A program made the translations under genes and the position numbers. The notes beneath the pieces are model-generated. The model was given only the letters and a program-made list of their open reading frames with translations, had not been told where the DNA came from and made no database searches. Source: Candidatus Auribacterota bacterium (lineage in GTDB: Bacteria > Auribacterota > JAFGBW01). Taken from it: 9,220 nt of DNA. Positions 1 through 6,513 of the stretch are shown in pieces. Where the stretch lies: assembly GCA_016932965.1 (NCBI GenBank), contig JAFGBW010000203.1:1-9220 (forward strand), in the 5' to 3' direction. The stretch's first letter is position 1. Each line of letters opens with the position of its first letter.

Positions 1-43
1 ACCCGAAATCCCATCGTGGTTAAAAATAAAATCAATCCTTTTC

Positions 44-67
44 ATTCTCAATTCTTAATTCTTAATT
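44..67 (+). repeat. AT-rich heptamer repeat upstream of clpA
   Basis: This is a run of degenerate 7-nt units of the form ATTCTYA: ATTCTCA, ATTCTTA, ATTCTTA, then ATT. The same unit recurs at 5348-5372 in the same orientation and at 5133-5150 inverted. All three copies are intergenic, and two lie upstream of chaperone/protease genes. No function can be read from the sequence; it looks like a dispersed low-complexity intergenic repeat. The rest of 1-144 shows no recognisable promoter. Confidence 0.6.
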
Positions 68-98
68 ATCTACCCTGAACCGGACAGGATATGTTAAG

Positions 99-137
99 AT
101 GAAAACCGACCGTAAATCAACCAGCAACGTTTCATAA
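99..137 (+). other. possible 12-codon leader ORF before clpA
   Basis: An ATG at 99 opens 12 sense codons (MKTDRKSTSNVS) and a TAA at 135-137. The stop lies 7 nt before the clpA ATG. An AGGA at 86-89 lies 9 nt before this start, whereas the clpA ATG itself has no Shine-Dalgarno sequence within the usual distance. Ribosomes could therefore reach clpA by re-initiation after this mini-ORF. That is inference: an ORF this short also occurs by chance, and there is no independent evidence of translation. Confidence 0.2.
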
Positions 138-144
138 AATATCC

Positions 145-2445
145 ATGCTCATCAGCCCACAACTGCAGATCGCTTTGAATGAGGCCGGAGCTTGTGCTCA
201 GGACATGACCCATGAATACGTCACCCTGGAACATCTCTTCCTGGCGTTATTGAACTGCTCTGAAATCAGCTACATCATCGAAGCCTGTCACGGAGATGTG
301 GAACGCCTGAAAAACAAAGTCAGCGCCTATCTGGCCACTCTAGGTAAAACCGGGACCGGAAAACTCCCGGTTCCCACGGCCGCCCTGGAACGGGTGCTTC
401 AGGAATCCGCCATCCATGTCCAGTCAGCCGGCAAGGAAAAAATCGTGGCGGGGAACGTCTTTGCCGCCTTTTTCAATGAAAAAGAATCCATGACCTATGT
501 CTGGCTCAAGGAAGAGGGAATCAGAAGACTCGATGTTTTGAGAGTCTTGTCGCACGATCCCCATGCCGGACTCAGTAAAAAAAGAAAATACGCTCCGGAC
601 GGGGCCTTGTCTGAAGAGGAGGAAGAGGCCGTCCCTGTTTCCAGGGCCCTTGAAAAATACACGATCAATCTGAACCAAAGGGCCACCCAGGGCAAACTAG
701 ACCCTTTGATCGGCAGGGATTCGGAATTAAAACAGACAGTGAGAATTTTAATGCGGAGGCAGAAAAACAACCCCGTGCTGGTCGGAGACGCCGGCGTGGG
801 AAAAACAGCCATCGCGGAAGGGCTGGCACAGAGAATCGTCAAAGGGGATGTGCCTGAACAATTGAAAAAGTCCGTGATCTATGTTCTGGACCTGGCCTCC
901 CTTCTGGCAGGAACCCGTTACAGGGGTGATTTCGAGGAACGGTTCAAGACCGTTCTGGAAGGACTCCGCACCAAACAGGGCAGCATTCTCTTTATCGATG
1001 AAATCCATAACATCATCGGCGCAGGCGCCACGTCCAGCGGGACCATGGACGCGTCCAATCTGTTAAAACCCGTTCTTGGAGCGGGAGAAATCAAGTGCAT
1101 CGGCGCGACAACGTTTGACGAATACCGGAAACATTTCGTGAAATCCAAAGCGTTTTCAAGACGTTTCCAGAAAGTGGACGTCAGGGAACCCAAACTCCAT
1201 GAAGTCATCGAAATCCTGAAAGGATTGAAATCCAGGTACGAGTCCTATCACAGGGTCACGTTCACCGATTCAGCCATCGAATGCGCCGTCACCCTGTCGG
1301 AAAGACTCATCCAGGACCGGAAACTGCCCGACAAGGCGATCGATGTCCTGGACGAGGCAGGCGCCGCCAACCTCATGCTGGACGAGATCAGCAGAAAAAA
1401 AATCATCGATGTCCCTGAAATAGAAAAAGTCATCTCTGAAATGACGTCGCTCCCCGCCATCAAGGTCACGAGTTCCGACCGGGAATTCCTGAAAAATCTG
1501 TGCCTGAATCTGAAACTCCTGATTTACGGACAGGACACAGCCATTGAAACGGTTTCATCCGCCATCAAACTGTCCCGCTCAGGACTGGGACCCAAAGGCC
1601 GCCCTATCGGATGCTTTCTCTTTTATGGGCCGACAGGCGTGGGAAAAACCGAACTGGCCAGACAGCTCTCCGTGAACCTGGGCATTGAGTTCATCCGCTT
1701 CGATATGAGCGAATACATGGAGGCCCATGCCGTGGCGCGCCTGATCGGTGCTCCCCCGGGTTATGTGGGATTCGACCAGGGCGGACTCCTGACGGAATCC
1801 GTTTCCAAAACACCCCACGCCGTGATCCTCCTGGATGAAATCGAAAAAGCCCACCCTGACCTCATCAACATTCTGCTCCAGGTCATGGACCACGGGACCC
1901 TGACCGACAACAACGGTAAAAAGGCCGATTTCCAGCATGCCATCCTCATCATGACCACCAACATCGGCGCAAGAGAAATGGATAAAAATAACATCGGTTT
2001 CCAGTCCGGCTCCGACAGCATCCATGATCCGATCCGGGAAATCAAAAAACATTTCTCCCCGGAATTCCGAAACCGACTGGACGCGATTGTCCAGTTTCAC
2101 CCCCTTCCCCGGGAAATTGTCCTGCAGGTGGTCCATAAATTTTTGGGAGAGCTCCAGACACAACTGGAGGAGAAAAACATCGTTTTTGAAGCGGATTCGT
2201 CTCTCAAAGAATGGATCCTGGAAAATGCCTATGACGCCAAACTCGGGGCGCGCCCCATGTACCGGTTCATCCAGGAACATATCAGAAAACCCCTCTCCGA
2301 TGAGATCCTTTTCGGAAAACTGGAAAAGGGCGGGGAAGTGAGGGTCAGAATGAAAGACGGAAAACCGGCCTTTGAAACAGAACCCGCAGAGTCCCCTGCC
2401 GCTCAGGAAAAAACCGGGGCAGAGGAAAAGGTGGAGGGCGTCTGA
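145..2445 (+). CDS. clpA: ATP-dependent Clp protease ATP-binding subunit ClpA
   Basis: This encodes the HSP100/AAA+ unfoldase that pairs with ClpP in the cytoplasm, unfolding substrates and threading them into the protease. The 766-aa length is usual for ClpA. The N-terminal Clp repeat domain covers about residues 1-140 and begins MLISPQLQIALNEAGACAQD, as in other ClpA proteins, which supports the start at 145. An acidic linker (about 150-165) leads into AAA+ module 1: Walker A GDAGVGKT (214-221), pore loop RYRGD (258-262), Walker B ILFIDE (281-286) and arginine-finger candidates R339/R340. Module 2 has Walker A GPTGVGKT (495-502), pore loop GYVG (539-542), Walker B ILLDE (561-565) and sensor-2 GAR (701-703). 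The IGF tripeptide at 617-619 sits where the ClpP-docking loop is expected. There is no long middle coiled coil, so it is ClpA rather than ClpB or ClpC. The C-terminal tail from about 745 is low complexity. The adaptor gene clpS, often next to clpA, is not visible in the 144 nt upstream. Confidence 0.95.
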   Translation: MLISPQLQIALNEAGACAQDMTHEYVTLEHLFLALLNCSEISYIIEACHGDVERLKNKVSAYLATLGKTGTGKLPVPTAALERVLQESAIHVQSAGKEKIVAGNVFAAFFNEKESMTYVWLKEEGIRRLDVLRVLSHDPHAGLSKKRKYAPDGALSEEEEEAVPVSRALEKYTINLNQRATQGKLDPLIGRDSELKQTVRILMRRQKNNPVLVGDAGVGKTAIAEGLAQRIVKGDVPEQLKKSVIYVLDLASLLAGTRYRGDFEERFKTVLEGLRTKQGSILFIDEIHNIIGAGATSSGTMDASNLLKPVLGAGEIKCIGATTFDEYRKHFVKSKAFSRRFQKVDVREPKLHEVIEILKGLKSRYESYHRVTFTDSAIECAVTLSERLIQDRKLPDKAIDVLDEAGAANLMLDEISRKKIIDVPEIEKVISEMTSLPAIKVTSSDREFLKNLCLNLKLLIYGQDTAIETVSSAIKLSRSGLGPKGRPIGCFLFYGPTGVGKTELARQLSVNLGIEFIRFDMSEYMEAHAVARLIGAPPGYVGFDQGGLLTESVSKTPHAVILLDEIEKAHPDLINILLQVMDHGTLTDNNGKKADFQHAILIMTTNIGAREMDKNNIGFQSGSDSIHDPIREIKKHFSPEFRNRLDAIVQFHPLPREIVLQVVHKFLGELQTQLEEKNIVFEADSSLKEWILENAYDAKLGARPMYRFIQEHIRKPLSDEILFGKLEKGGEVRVRMKDGKPAFETEPAESPAAQEKTGAEEKVEGV

Positions 2446-2452
2446 ATTTTTC

Positions 2453-2560
2453 TTCGGGCGGAAAACTTCTTTTCCGGAAAAGAAGTTTTCCGCCCGAACC
2501 CTCCTTTCAAGAAAACGAATCCGCGTCCCATGTTTTTTTGAAACAAAAAATCATGGGACG
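2453..2560 (+). repeat. two-hairpin composite element, copy 1 (after clpA)
   Basis: The element begins 7 nt after the clpA stop. Hairpin A (2453-2498) is a perfect palindrome with 23-nt arms and no loop; its left arm contains GGGCGGAAAACTTCTTTTCC. A linker follows with the core CCTTTCAAGAAAA (2503-2515). Hairpin B (2524-2560) has a 9-bp outer stem CGTCCCATG/CATGGGACG, one T-T mismatch, then six T-A pairs closing a GAAAC loop (2540-2544). Related copies lie after dnaK (8465-8552) and after thiE (8625-8729, inverted). The linker here matches the thiE copy at 23 of 27 positions. Nothing after hairpin B resembles a U-tract, so it is not a textbook intrinsic terminator, although a role in 3'-end formation or mRNA protection is plausible. 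Open frames crossing it on both strands are probably only translations of the palindromes. Confidence 0.8.
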
Positions 2561-2634
2561 GATATAGTGTTATTAACCGGACCGGAGTCATCAAAAACCA
2601 AATAATCTTCCGCCGATTCAGGTAATACTAAAAA

Positions 2635-2922
2635 ATGATCGCTCAAAGTGAAACGGAAAGTTTTCTGGCTTTATTGCACAATGCGGCCTACTATTTTGCC
2701 CTTGTCTCCTTTCTCTTTGATGCGGAGAAAGCGGAACAATCAGTAAGCAAGGCATATCAGGTAACGACCCTTTTGAGAGAATTAGGCCTGCAAAGGGTCA
2801 CGTTTGATCAGCTGGCACGGTATGATTCAAAAATGATTCAATCCCATCAGGTCAATCCCGGCGTCATTGACCATGATCTGGCCAGAGTGGAACCCAATCT
2901 GGCTGTCTTATGCGCGGCCTGA
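2635..2922 (+). CDS. hypothetical protein, 95 aa
   Basis: I do not recognise this protein. It is 95 residues long, mostly helical in character, with no signal peptide, no clear membrane span and no metal-binding or nucleotide-binding motif. The middle (about residues 20-60) alternates charged and hydrophobic residues as in an amphipathic helical protein. The ATG at 2635 is preceded only by a weak AGG 12-14 nt upstream. The gene stands alone between the two-hairpin element after clpA and the convergent CheB-like gene, whose stop codon is 18 nt away. No terminator is visible in that 18-nt gap. It could be a real small gene or a chance ORF; no better ORF covers the same segment on either strand. 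Confidence 0.5.
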   Translation: MIAQSETESFLALLHNAAYYFALVSFLFDAEKAEQSVSKAYQVTTLLRELGLQRVTFDQLARYDSKMIQSHQVNPGVIDHDLARVEPNLAVLCAA

Positions 2923-2940
2923 TAAATGACGGAATGTATT

Positions 2941-3984
2941 TTATTTCAGCGAATTAATCAGCAGGTGAATCTGGTCAATGGGGACCCTGACGTTGGCGTA
3001 CTCGCTCTCCCCCACCCCCAGCATTTCCGAATCCTGGATGACCGTGTAATGGCCGTGCGCCCTCAAATTCTGCATTTCCGACATCCCGTCTCCACCGGAA
3101 AATTTTAAAAGCACCGCCATGGTTTTGGTGTTCGGAAGGGCCAGCGCCGACTGAAAAAGATGGTTGATGGGCTGAAGGGTTTCCATGTCGATCGCGTTTT
3201 CCTGTTTGATGACCTCGATCAGGAATTTTGATTCGTACGCTTTTAATTCCACCAGCTGGTCGGCGGATGCCATGTAGATGAACCTCGGAAACAGGGGAAA
3301 GGCGTCTTCCACGATCTTGATGGGCACTTTCATGATTTTTTTCAGCTCATCCACCAGGTTTTTCACATACATGGTGTTCATGTGGCAGAGCGCTAAAATG
3401 GGAATGTTGGAATTTTTTTCTATCTTGGAAAACACCTGAAGCATGGACTGATATCCGCCGGCACCGACGCCCAGTAAAATCAGGTTGATGTCTTTCGGCA
3501 CGGTAACCACCTCCGTCACCTTGTGAAGCACCTGGTCCCCCTGCTGGGCGATCTTTTCGTAAAACAGACGGTTCTTGTGCTGCAGCTTGATCTTCGGGAT
3601 AACACTCTCCCGGATGAATTGAATGTTCTTGTCGATGGAGGAAGCGTCCAGCACCTTGGGAATAAAATCAGAGGCGCCCTGCGAAAGGCATTTGACCGTG
3701 GCAGAAGCTCCGGTATCGGTCAATGAACTGAGCATGATGACAGGAATGGACGGATATTTCTCCCGAAGGACCTGCAATGTTTCAAGACCGTTCATGCCGG
3801 GCATTTCAATATCCAGCGTGATGACGTCCGGTTTTAAAAGAGGAATTTTCTCCAGGCAGTCTTTTCCGTCCTCGGCCACCCCTACCACGTTGATTTCAGG
3901 GTCTTTTGCAATGACGACCTGCAGGATCTTGCGATAGGCGCTGCTGTCATCCACAATCAGTAAATTGATCTTGTCCGTACTCAT
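2941..3984 (-). CDS. response regulator with degenerate CheB-type methylesterase domain
   Basis: The 347-aa protein has the CheB layout: an N-terminal receiver, a linker and a C-terminal domain with the CheB fold pattern. The receiver (about 5-125) looks functional, with acidic pair D12/D13, phospho-acceptor D58 in ITLDIEMPGMNG, the S86/S87 switch position and K110 in FIPK. In the C-terminal domain (about 165-347) the nucleophile motif, normally IGASTGG, reads LGVGAGG (171-177), so the catalytic serine position is G174. H201 (in CHM) and D299 (in GGDG) of the triad remain. The methylesterase/deamidase reaction on chemoreceptor glutamates is therefore probably lost, leaving a phosphorylation-controlled binding protein; this is inference. 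Its ATG overlaps the upstream gene's stop codon (ATGA), so the two are probably cotranscribed and translationally coupled. No chemoreceptor, CheR or CheA gene is nearby in the window. Confidence 0.85.
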   Translation of the reverse strand: MSTDKINLLIVDDSSAYRKILQVVIAKDPEINVVGVAEDGKDCLEKIPLLKPDVITLDIEMPGMNGLETLQVLREKYPSIPVIMLSSLTDTGASATVKCLSQGASDFIPKVLDASSIDKNIQFIRESVIPKIKLQHKNRLFYEKIAQQGDQVLHKVTEVVTVPKDINLILLGVGAGGYQSMLQVFSKIEKNSNIPILALCHMNTMYVKNLVDELKKIMKVPIKIVEDAFPLFPRFIYMASADQLVELKAYESKFLIEVIKQENAIDMETLQPINHLFQSALALPNTKTMAVLLKFSGGDGMSEMQNLRAHGHYTVIQDSEMLGVGESEYANVRVPIDQIHLLINSLK

Positions 3985-4943
3985 GATAATGACTTGATAA
4001 CAATAGTGGTAATAAACAGGCTGCCCATGGTGGCGGTGGCCAGAGTCAATAAAACGGACAGCCAGTCACAGGAAAGCCCCCTGGTTAATAAACGGCTGTA
4101 AAAGTTTAATTTCACGATCAAAATCAGAGTCCCCGTAATGAGTCCCACCCATTCTAATGAAAAAAATAGAAAAGCATAAATAAAGAAATTCCGGATAAAA
4201 ATAAAAAACGATTCCATCCCTAAGACAAATACACTGAGATAGACGCAGGACAACTTATTTTCCGTTGTACAAATGCCGAAGGCAAACAGGCCGGAGAAAA
4301 TCACCCACTCTGAGAAGGTGGCCCCTAGGGAAACATGATTGGGAAAGACCGGAGAAAAAAACCTGCATAAAATCGCGCCGGCCATGAAACAGATGCCCAT
4401 GAATAGAAAACGGACCCTGAAAGGAGTGGACTGGCGGAGAAGATATAAAGAATCGGTAAACGTCTCACCCGGTTTTTTGAATACGTTCGAAAAAAAGAGT
4501 TTCAGGGAAGGTGACTGGATGACTTTCAGGACATAAGCAGCAGGCTGGACCGAAGGAGGCTCTTCAGGCTGTTTTTCAGGAATTTTTTGTATCTCATCGA
4601 CGGAATCACCCAGATGAGCGGAAAAAGTGGCTTCAGGCGATCCTTGTGTTTTTGTATCTACGACTGTCTGGGAAAGCACGGGCCAGGACGACGATTCCTC
4701 ATTCAGACCGGAATCCGGTTTTTTGATTTCAGGCTGGGGCTTCGGAGCGGGTGCTTGGGGTTTAAAAGTCCCTGCCTGATCATTTGATTCTATTTCCTGA
4801 CACTGACCCTGACACTGGGGACAAAAAAACGTATTGAAAGTACCGGCGCGGAAAATCTGAACGCATTCTTCACAGAAACACACCTGACAAGGACCGCATT
4901 CATACAGCGCTTTTCTATCAGCATGATTCACGCAGTTCATCAT
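3981..4943 (-). CDS. B-box-type zinc-finger, multi-pass membrane protein (Yip1-like)
   Basis: From the ATG at 4943 the protein has 320 residues. The N-terminus carries a B-box-like zinc site: C4, H7, C16, C19, C22, C24 and C27, followed by CPQC at 41-44 and C48. Residues about 50-140 are Pro/Gln/Glu-rich and probably disordered. From about 145 the sequence LKLFFSNVFKKPGETF leads into roughly five hydrophobic spans (about 178-196, 211-227, 231-251, 253-278 and 294-316). This resembles bacterial Yip1-domain membrane proteins with a cytosolic zinc finger, but I would not assign a function. An in-frame TTG at 4967 would add eight residues. I prefer ATG 4943 because the zinc site begins immediately after it, although neither start has a strong Shine-Dalgarno sequence. 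The stop overlaps the start of the CheB-like gene by 4 bp, suggesting that the two work together at the membrane. Confidence 0.75.
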   Translation of the reverse strand: MMNCVNHADRKALYECGPCQVCFCEECVQIFRAGTFNTFFCPQCQGQCQEIESNDQAGTFKPQAPAPKPQPEIKKPDSGLNEESSSWPVLSQTVVDTKTQGSPEATFSAHLGDSVDEIQKIPEKQPEEPPSVQPAAYVLKVIQSPSLKLFFSNVFKKPGETFTDSLYLLRQSTPFRVRFLFMGICFMAGAILCRFFSPVFPNHVSLGATFSEWVIFSGLFAFGICTTENKLSCVYLSVFVLGMESFFIFIRNFFIYAFLFFSLEWVGLITGTLILIVKLNFYSRLLTRGLSCDWLSVLLTLATATMGSLFITTIVIKSLS

Positions 4944-4997
4944 TGATTCAAACGGGTAAAAGTCCAATCACTCATTTAAACATCCCAGTTGGTCTTC

Positions 4998-5321
4998 ATG
5001 ATAAGAATAGAAAACCATTATCAAATCCCTGTAAATGATTCAAGACAAGAAGCCTCTTCTCAGTACTCTCCGGTAAAAAGCATAATCACAGGTAAAACAG
5101 GAGGCAGAATAAAAATAACAACTGATGAGCAGGAATTTAGAATTGAGAATAAAATGGAAGAACTTTTTACACTAATAACAAGGCTTCCCATTGAAATTCA
5201 AACTAGATACAAACAGAAATATAATCTGGATCGAGGCAGAAGATTCCCGATGGGACATCGGGCATCGTTCTCTTGCCCTTTCAGGCAACTTCCTCGTCCC
5301 TCTTCGCCATATAAGGCTTAG
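4998..5321 (+). CDS. doubtful hypothetical ORF, possibly a remnant
   Basis: This 107-codon ORF starts MIRIENHYQIPVNDSRQEA. The first 75 or so residues have plausible protein composition, for example EFRIENKMEELFTLITRLP. The tail, rich in Arg, Pro and Ser, runs into the CCCGAT/ATCGGG hairpin and then pyrimidine-rich intergenic sequence, so the 3' half looks non-coding. One reading is a small gene whose end was lost or replaced; another is chance. Part of the frame, around EFRIENK, reads through the inverted heptamer repeat at 5133-5150. I recognise no family, and no clear Shine-Dalgarno sequence precedes the start. Confidence 0.2.
   Translation: MIRIENHYQIPVNDSRQEASSQYSPVKSIITGKTGGRIKITTDEQEFRIENKMEELFTLITRLPIEIQTRYKQKYNLDRGRRFPMGHRASFSCPFRQLPRPSSPYKA
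5133..5150 (-). repeat. AT-rich heptamer repeat, inverted copy
   Basis: Read on the minus strand this is ATTCTCAATTCTAAATTC, matching the heptamer units at 44-67 and 5348-5372. Together with 5348-5372 it forms an imperfect inverted repeat with about 200 bp between the arms. Confidence 0.5.
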
Positions 5322-5347
5322 AGTCTTAATTCTCATTTCCTCTTCCC

Positions 5348-5372
5348 ATTCTCAATTCTCAATTCTTAATTC
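5348..5372 (+). repeat. AT-rich heptamer repeat upstream of grpE
   Basis: The units are ATTCTCA, ATTCTCA, ATTCTTA and ATTC. Seventeen or more positions match the copy upstream of clpA. It is intergenic and of unknown role. Confidence 0.6.
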
Positions 5373-5606
5373 CGCCCCCTCTGTGGTGATAATTATTTTT
5401 AAGATACTTCCGTATCTGTCAAACTTGAGTCGTCCATCATCTGATATGGTGATTTACCGGATTAATTAATTCATGGACCCGGTGTATAGCAATGTGACCC
5501 ACTTTGAGACATTTGTAGCAGGTCTGCTTTCTGTTAACGCGAGTGTCATCCGGTAACCAAAATGGTGGAATCCTTACGAGGCAACGCCTGCAGGACAATT
5601 AATGAT

Positions 5607-5621
5607 CAATATTTGATATTG
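5607..5621. promoter_or_regulatory. palindrome upstream of grpE, possible operator
   Basis: CAATAT (5607-5612) and ATATTG (5616-5621) form a perfect inverted repeat around TTG, 99 nt before the grpE start. The symmetry and position fit a dimeric regulator site, but an AT-rich background makes chance palindromes common. A second inverted repeat, ACAATT/AATTGT, lies at 5662-5682 with an A-rich loop. No transcription factor can be named. Confidence 0.25.
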
Positions 5622-5707
5622 GTATGTATATTGCTTTTCCTTCTTATGAAATAAAGTAAAAACAATTCTAAAAAAAAATTGTCAATAAACAGGAAAGAAT
5701 GAGCGAT

Positions 5708-5713
5708 TAAGGA
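5708..5713 (+). promoter_or_regulatory. ribosome binding site of grpE
   Basis: TAAGGA lies 7 nt before the ATG at 5721 and fixes the grpE start. The UAA within it is also the stop of a three-codon ORF (ATG at 5699, MSD), which has its own AGGAAAG upstream. Confidence 0.7.
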
Positions 5714-5720
5714 ACCAGCG

Positions 5721-6443
5721 ATGACAAAGAAAGAGCACAAAAAGGAAGATCATCCGCATCATGCAGGTAAACATAGCCAGCATGAAAAAAAAGAGGATGT
5801 CCTTTCATCAACAGCAAAAGAATCCTCAGCAAACATGACCGGGGAAGAAATAAAACCGGAGCAGGCTGAAGAAACCACCCTATCAGCGAATGAGATAAAA
5901 GAGGAGCTGGACAAAGCCAGAAAACAGGCCCGGGAATATCTGGACCACCTTCAGCGCTTACAGGCTGAATTCGATAATTATAGAAAACGGGAGGAAAAAC
6001 AAAGGCTGTTATTAAAAGAGAAAATACTGGAAGACGTGGCTTGCGATTTATTGCCCGTGGTCGATAACTTTGAAAGGGCCATGATTCACGCGAACCAGAG
6101 TAACATCACTTTAGAGTCGCACGTGAACGGCATGGAACTGGTGTTAAAGCAGTTCCTGGAAATGCTGGCCAAAATGCATATCAATCCCATGGATGATACC
6201 CTGGGCAAAAAATTTGATCCGCATTTCCACGAAGCCATGATGAGCGCCCCTTCCAAAGACCACGAGGAAGGGCATGTGGCTGAAGTGCTTCAGAAAGGCT
6301 GGATGCTTCTTGAAAAGGTCATCCGCCCGGCCATGGTGGTTGTTTCGTCAGGGAACAAAACGGGTGTGGAAAACGAAACCGCTTCCGACACAGGCCAGAC
6401 CCAAACGGAGAACACGGAATCAGGAAACACGGATACGAATTGA
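5721..6443 (+). CDS. grpE: GrpE, nucleotide exchange factor of DnaK
   Basis: GrpE is the cytoplasmic homodimer that opens the DnaK nucleotide site to release ADP, driving the Hsp70 cycle and acting as a thermosensor. The protein is 240 aa, longer than many GrpE proteins because both ends are extended. Residues 1-50 are charged and histidine-rich, with six His between residues 6 and 21. A long coiled-coil helix spans about 55-105 and includes YLDHLQRLQAEFDNYRKREE. The segment LLPVVDNFERA (110-120) leads into the four-helix bundle. The beta domain that contacts DnaK is visible as KFDPHFHEAMM (164-174) and GHVAEVLQKGWMLLEKVIRP (184-203). The tail from about 212 is Thr/Glu/Asn-rich and probably disordered. 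dnaK follows after 70 nt in the same direction, so the pair is likely one transcript. No hrcA lies upstream, unlike many hrcA-grpE-dnaK operons. Confidence 0.95.
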   Translation: MTKKEHKKEDHPHHAGKHSQHEKKEDVLSSTAKESSANMTGEEIKPEQAEETTLSANEIKEELDKARKQAREYLDHLQRLQAEFDNYRKREEKQRLLLKEKILEDVACDLLPVVDNFERAMIHANQSNITLESHVNGMELVLKQFLEMLAKMHINPMDDTLGKKFDPHFHEAMMSAPSKDHEEGHVAEVLQKGWMLLEKVIRPAMVVVSSGNKTGVENETASDTGQTQTENTESGNTDTN

Positions 6444-6500
6444 ATCATTTCAGCAGGAACGGTCCTCTACCTATGCCTGCCTGAAAAAACAAATATCATG

Positions 6501-6506
6501 AAGGAG
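6501..6506 (+). promoter_or_regulatory. ribosome binding site that decides the dnaK start
   Basis: AAGGAG is one of the strongest Shine-Dalgarno matches in the window. It sits 7 nt before the ATG at 6514 but only 1 nt before the in-frame ATG at 6508, so 6514 is the likely start and the protein begins [14 protein letters not shown]. Confidence 0.8.
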
Positions 6507-6513
6507 AATGAAC

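Larger units (their letters stand above)
4944..5720. other. about 780-bp intergenic region before grpE
   Basis: No convincing gene is present between the membrane-protein gene and grpE. The stretch holds one doubtful plus-strand ORF (4998-5321), an inverted and a direct copy of the AT-rich heptamer repeat (5133-5150, 5348-5372), and small hairpins at 5246-5262 (CCCGAT/ATCGGG) and 5402-5417 (AGATAC/GTATCT). It also holds palindromes at 5607-5621 and 5662-5682. Promoters for both divergent units, the minus-strand signalling pair and grpE-dnaK, must lie here or nearby. I could not place a confident -35/-10 pair, a sigma-32-type promoter or a CIRCE operator. Base composition becomes very AT-rich close to grpE. 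Confidence 0.6.

Noticed and set aside
1579-2280. Long minus-strand open frame inside clpA
   Set aside because: It lies wholly antisense to the ClpA D2 domain and its protein has no recognisable motif; it is a shadow of the clpA codon pattern.
2453-2560. Classical rho-independent terminator
   Set aside because: No U-tract follows either hairpin; the T-run lies inside the left arm of hairpin B. It was therefore called a composite repeat rather than a terminator.
2372-2605. Short open frames over the hairpins after clpA (both strands) and at 8653-8859
   Set aside because: They only translate the palindromes and conserved linker (peptides such as SFPEKKFSAR) and overlap the end of a real gene. 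The nucleotide repeat explains the similarity between them.
5580-5720. CIRCE operator or sigma-32 promoter before grpE
   Set aside because: No TTAGCACTC/GAGTGCTAA pair and no acceptable CTTGAA...CCCCAT arrangement was found by eye.
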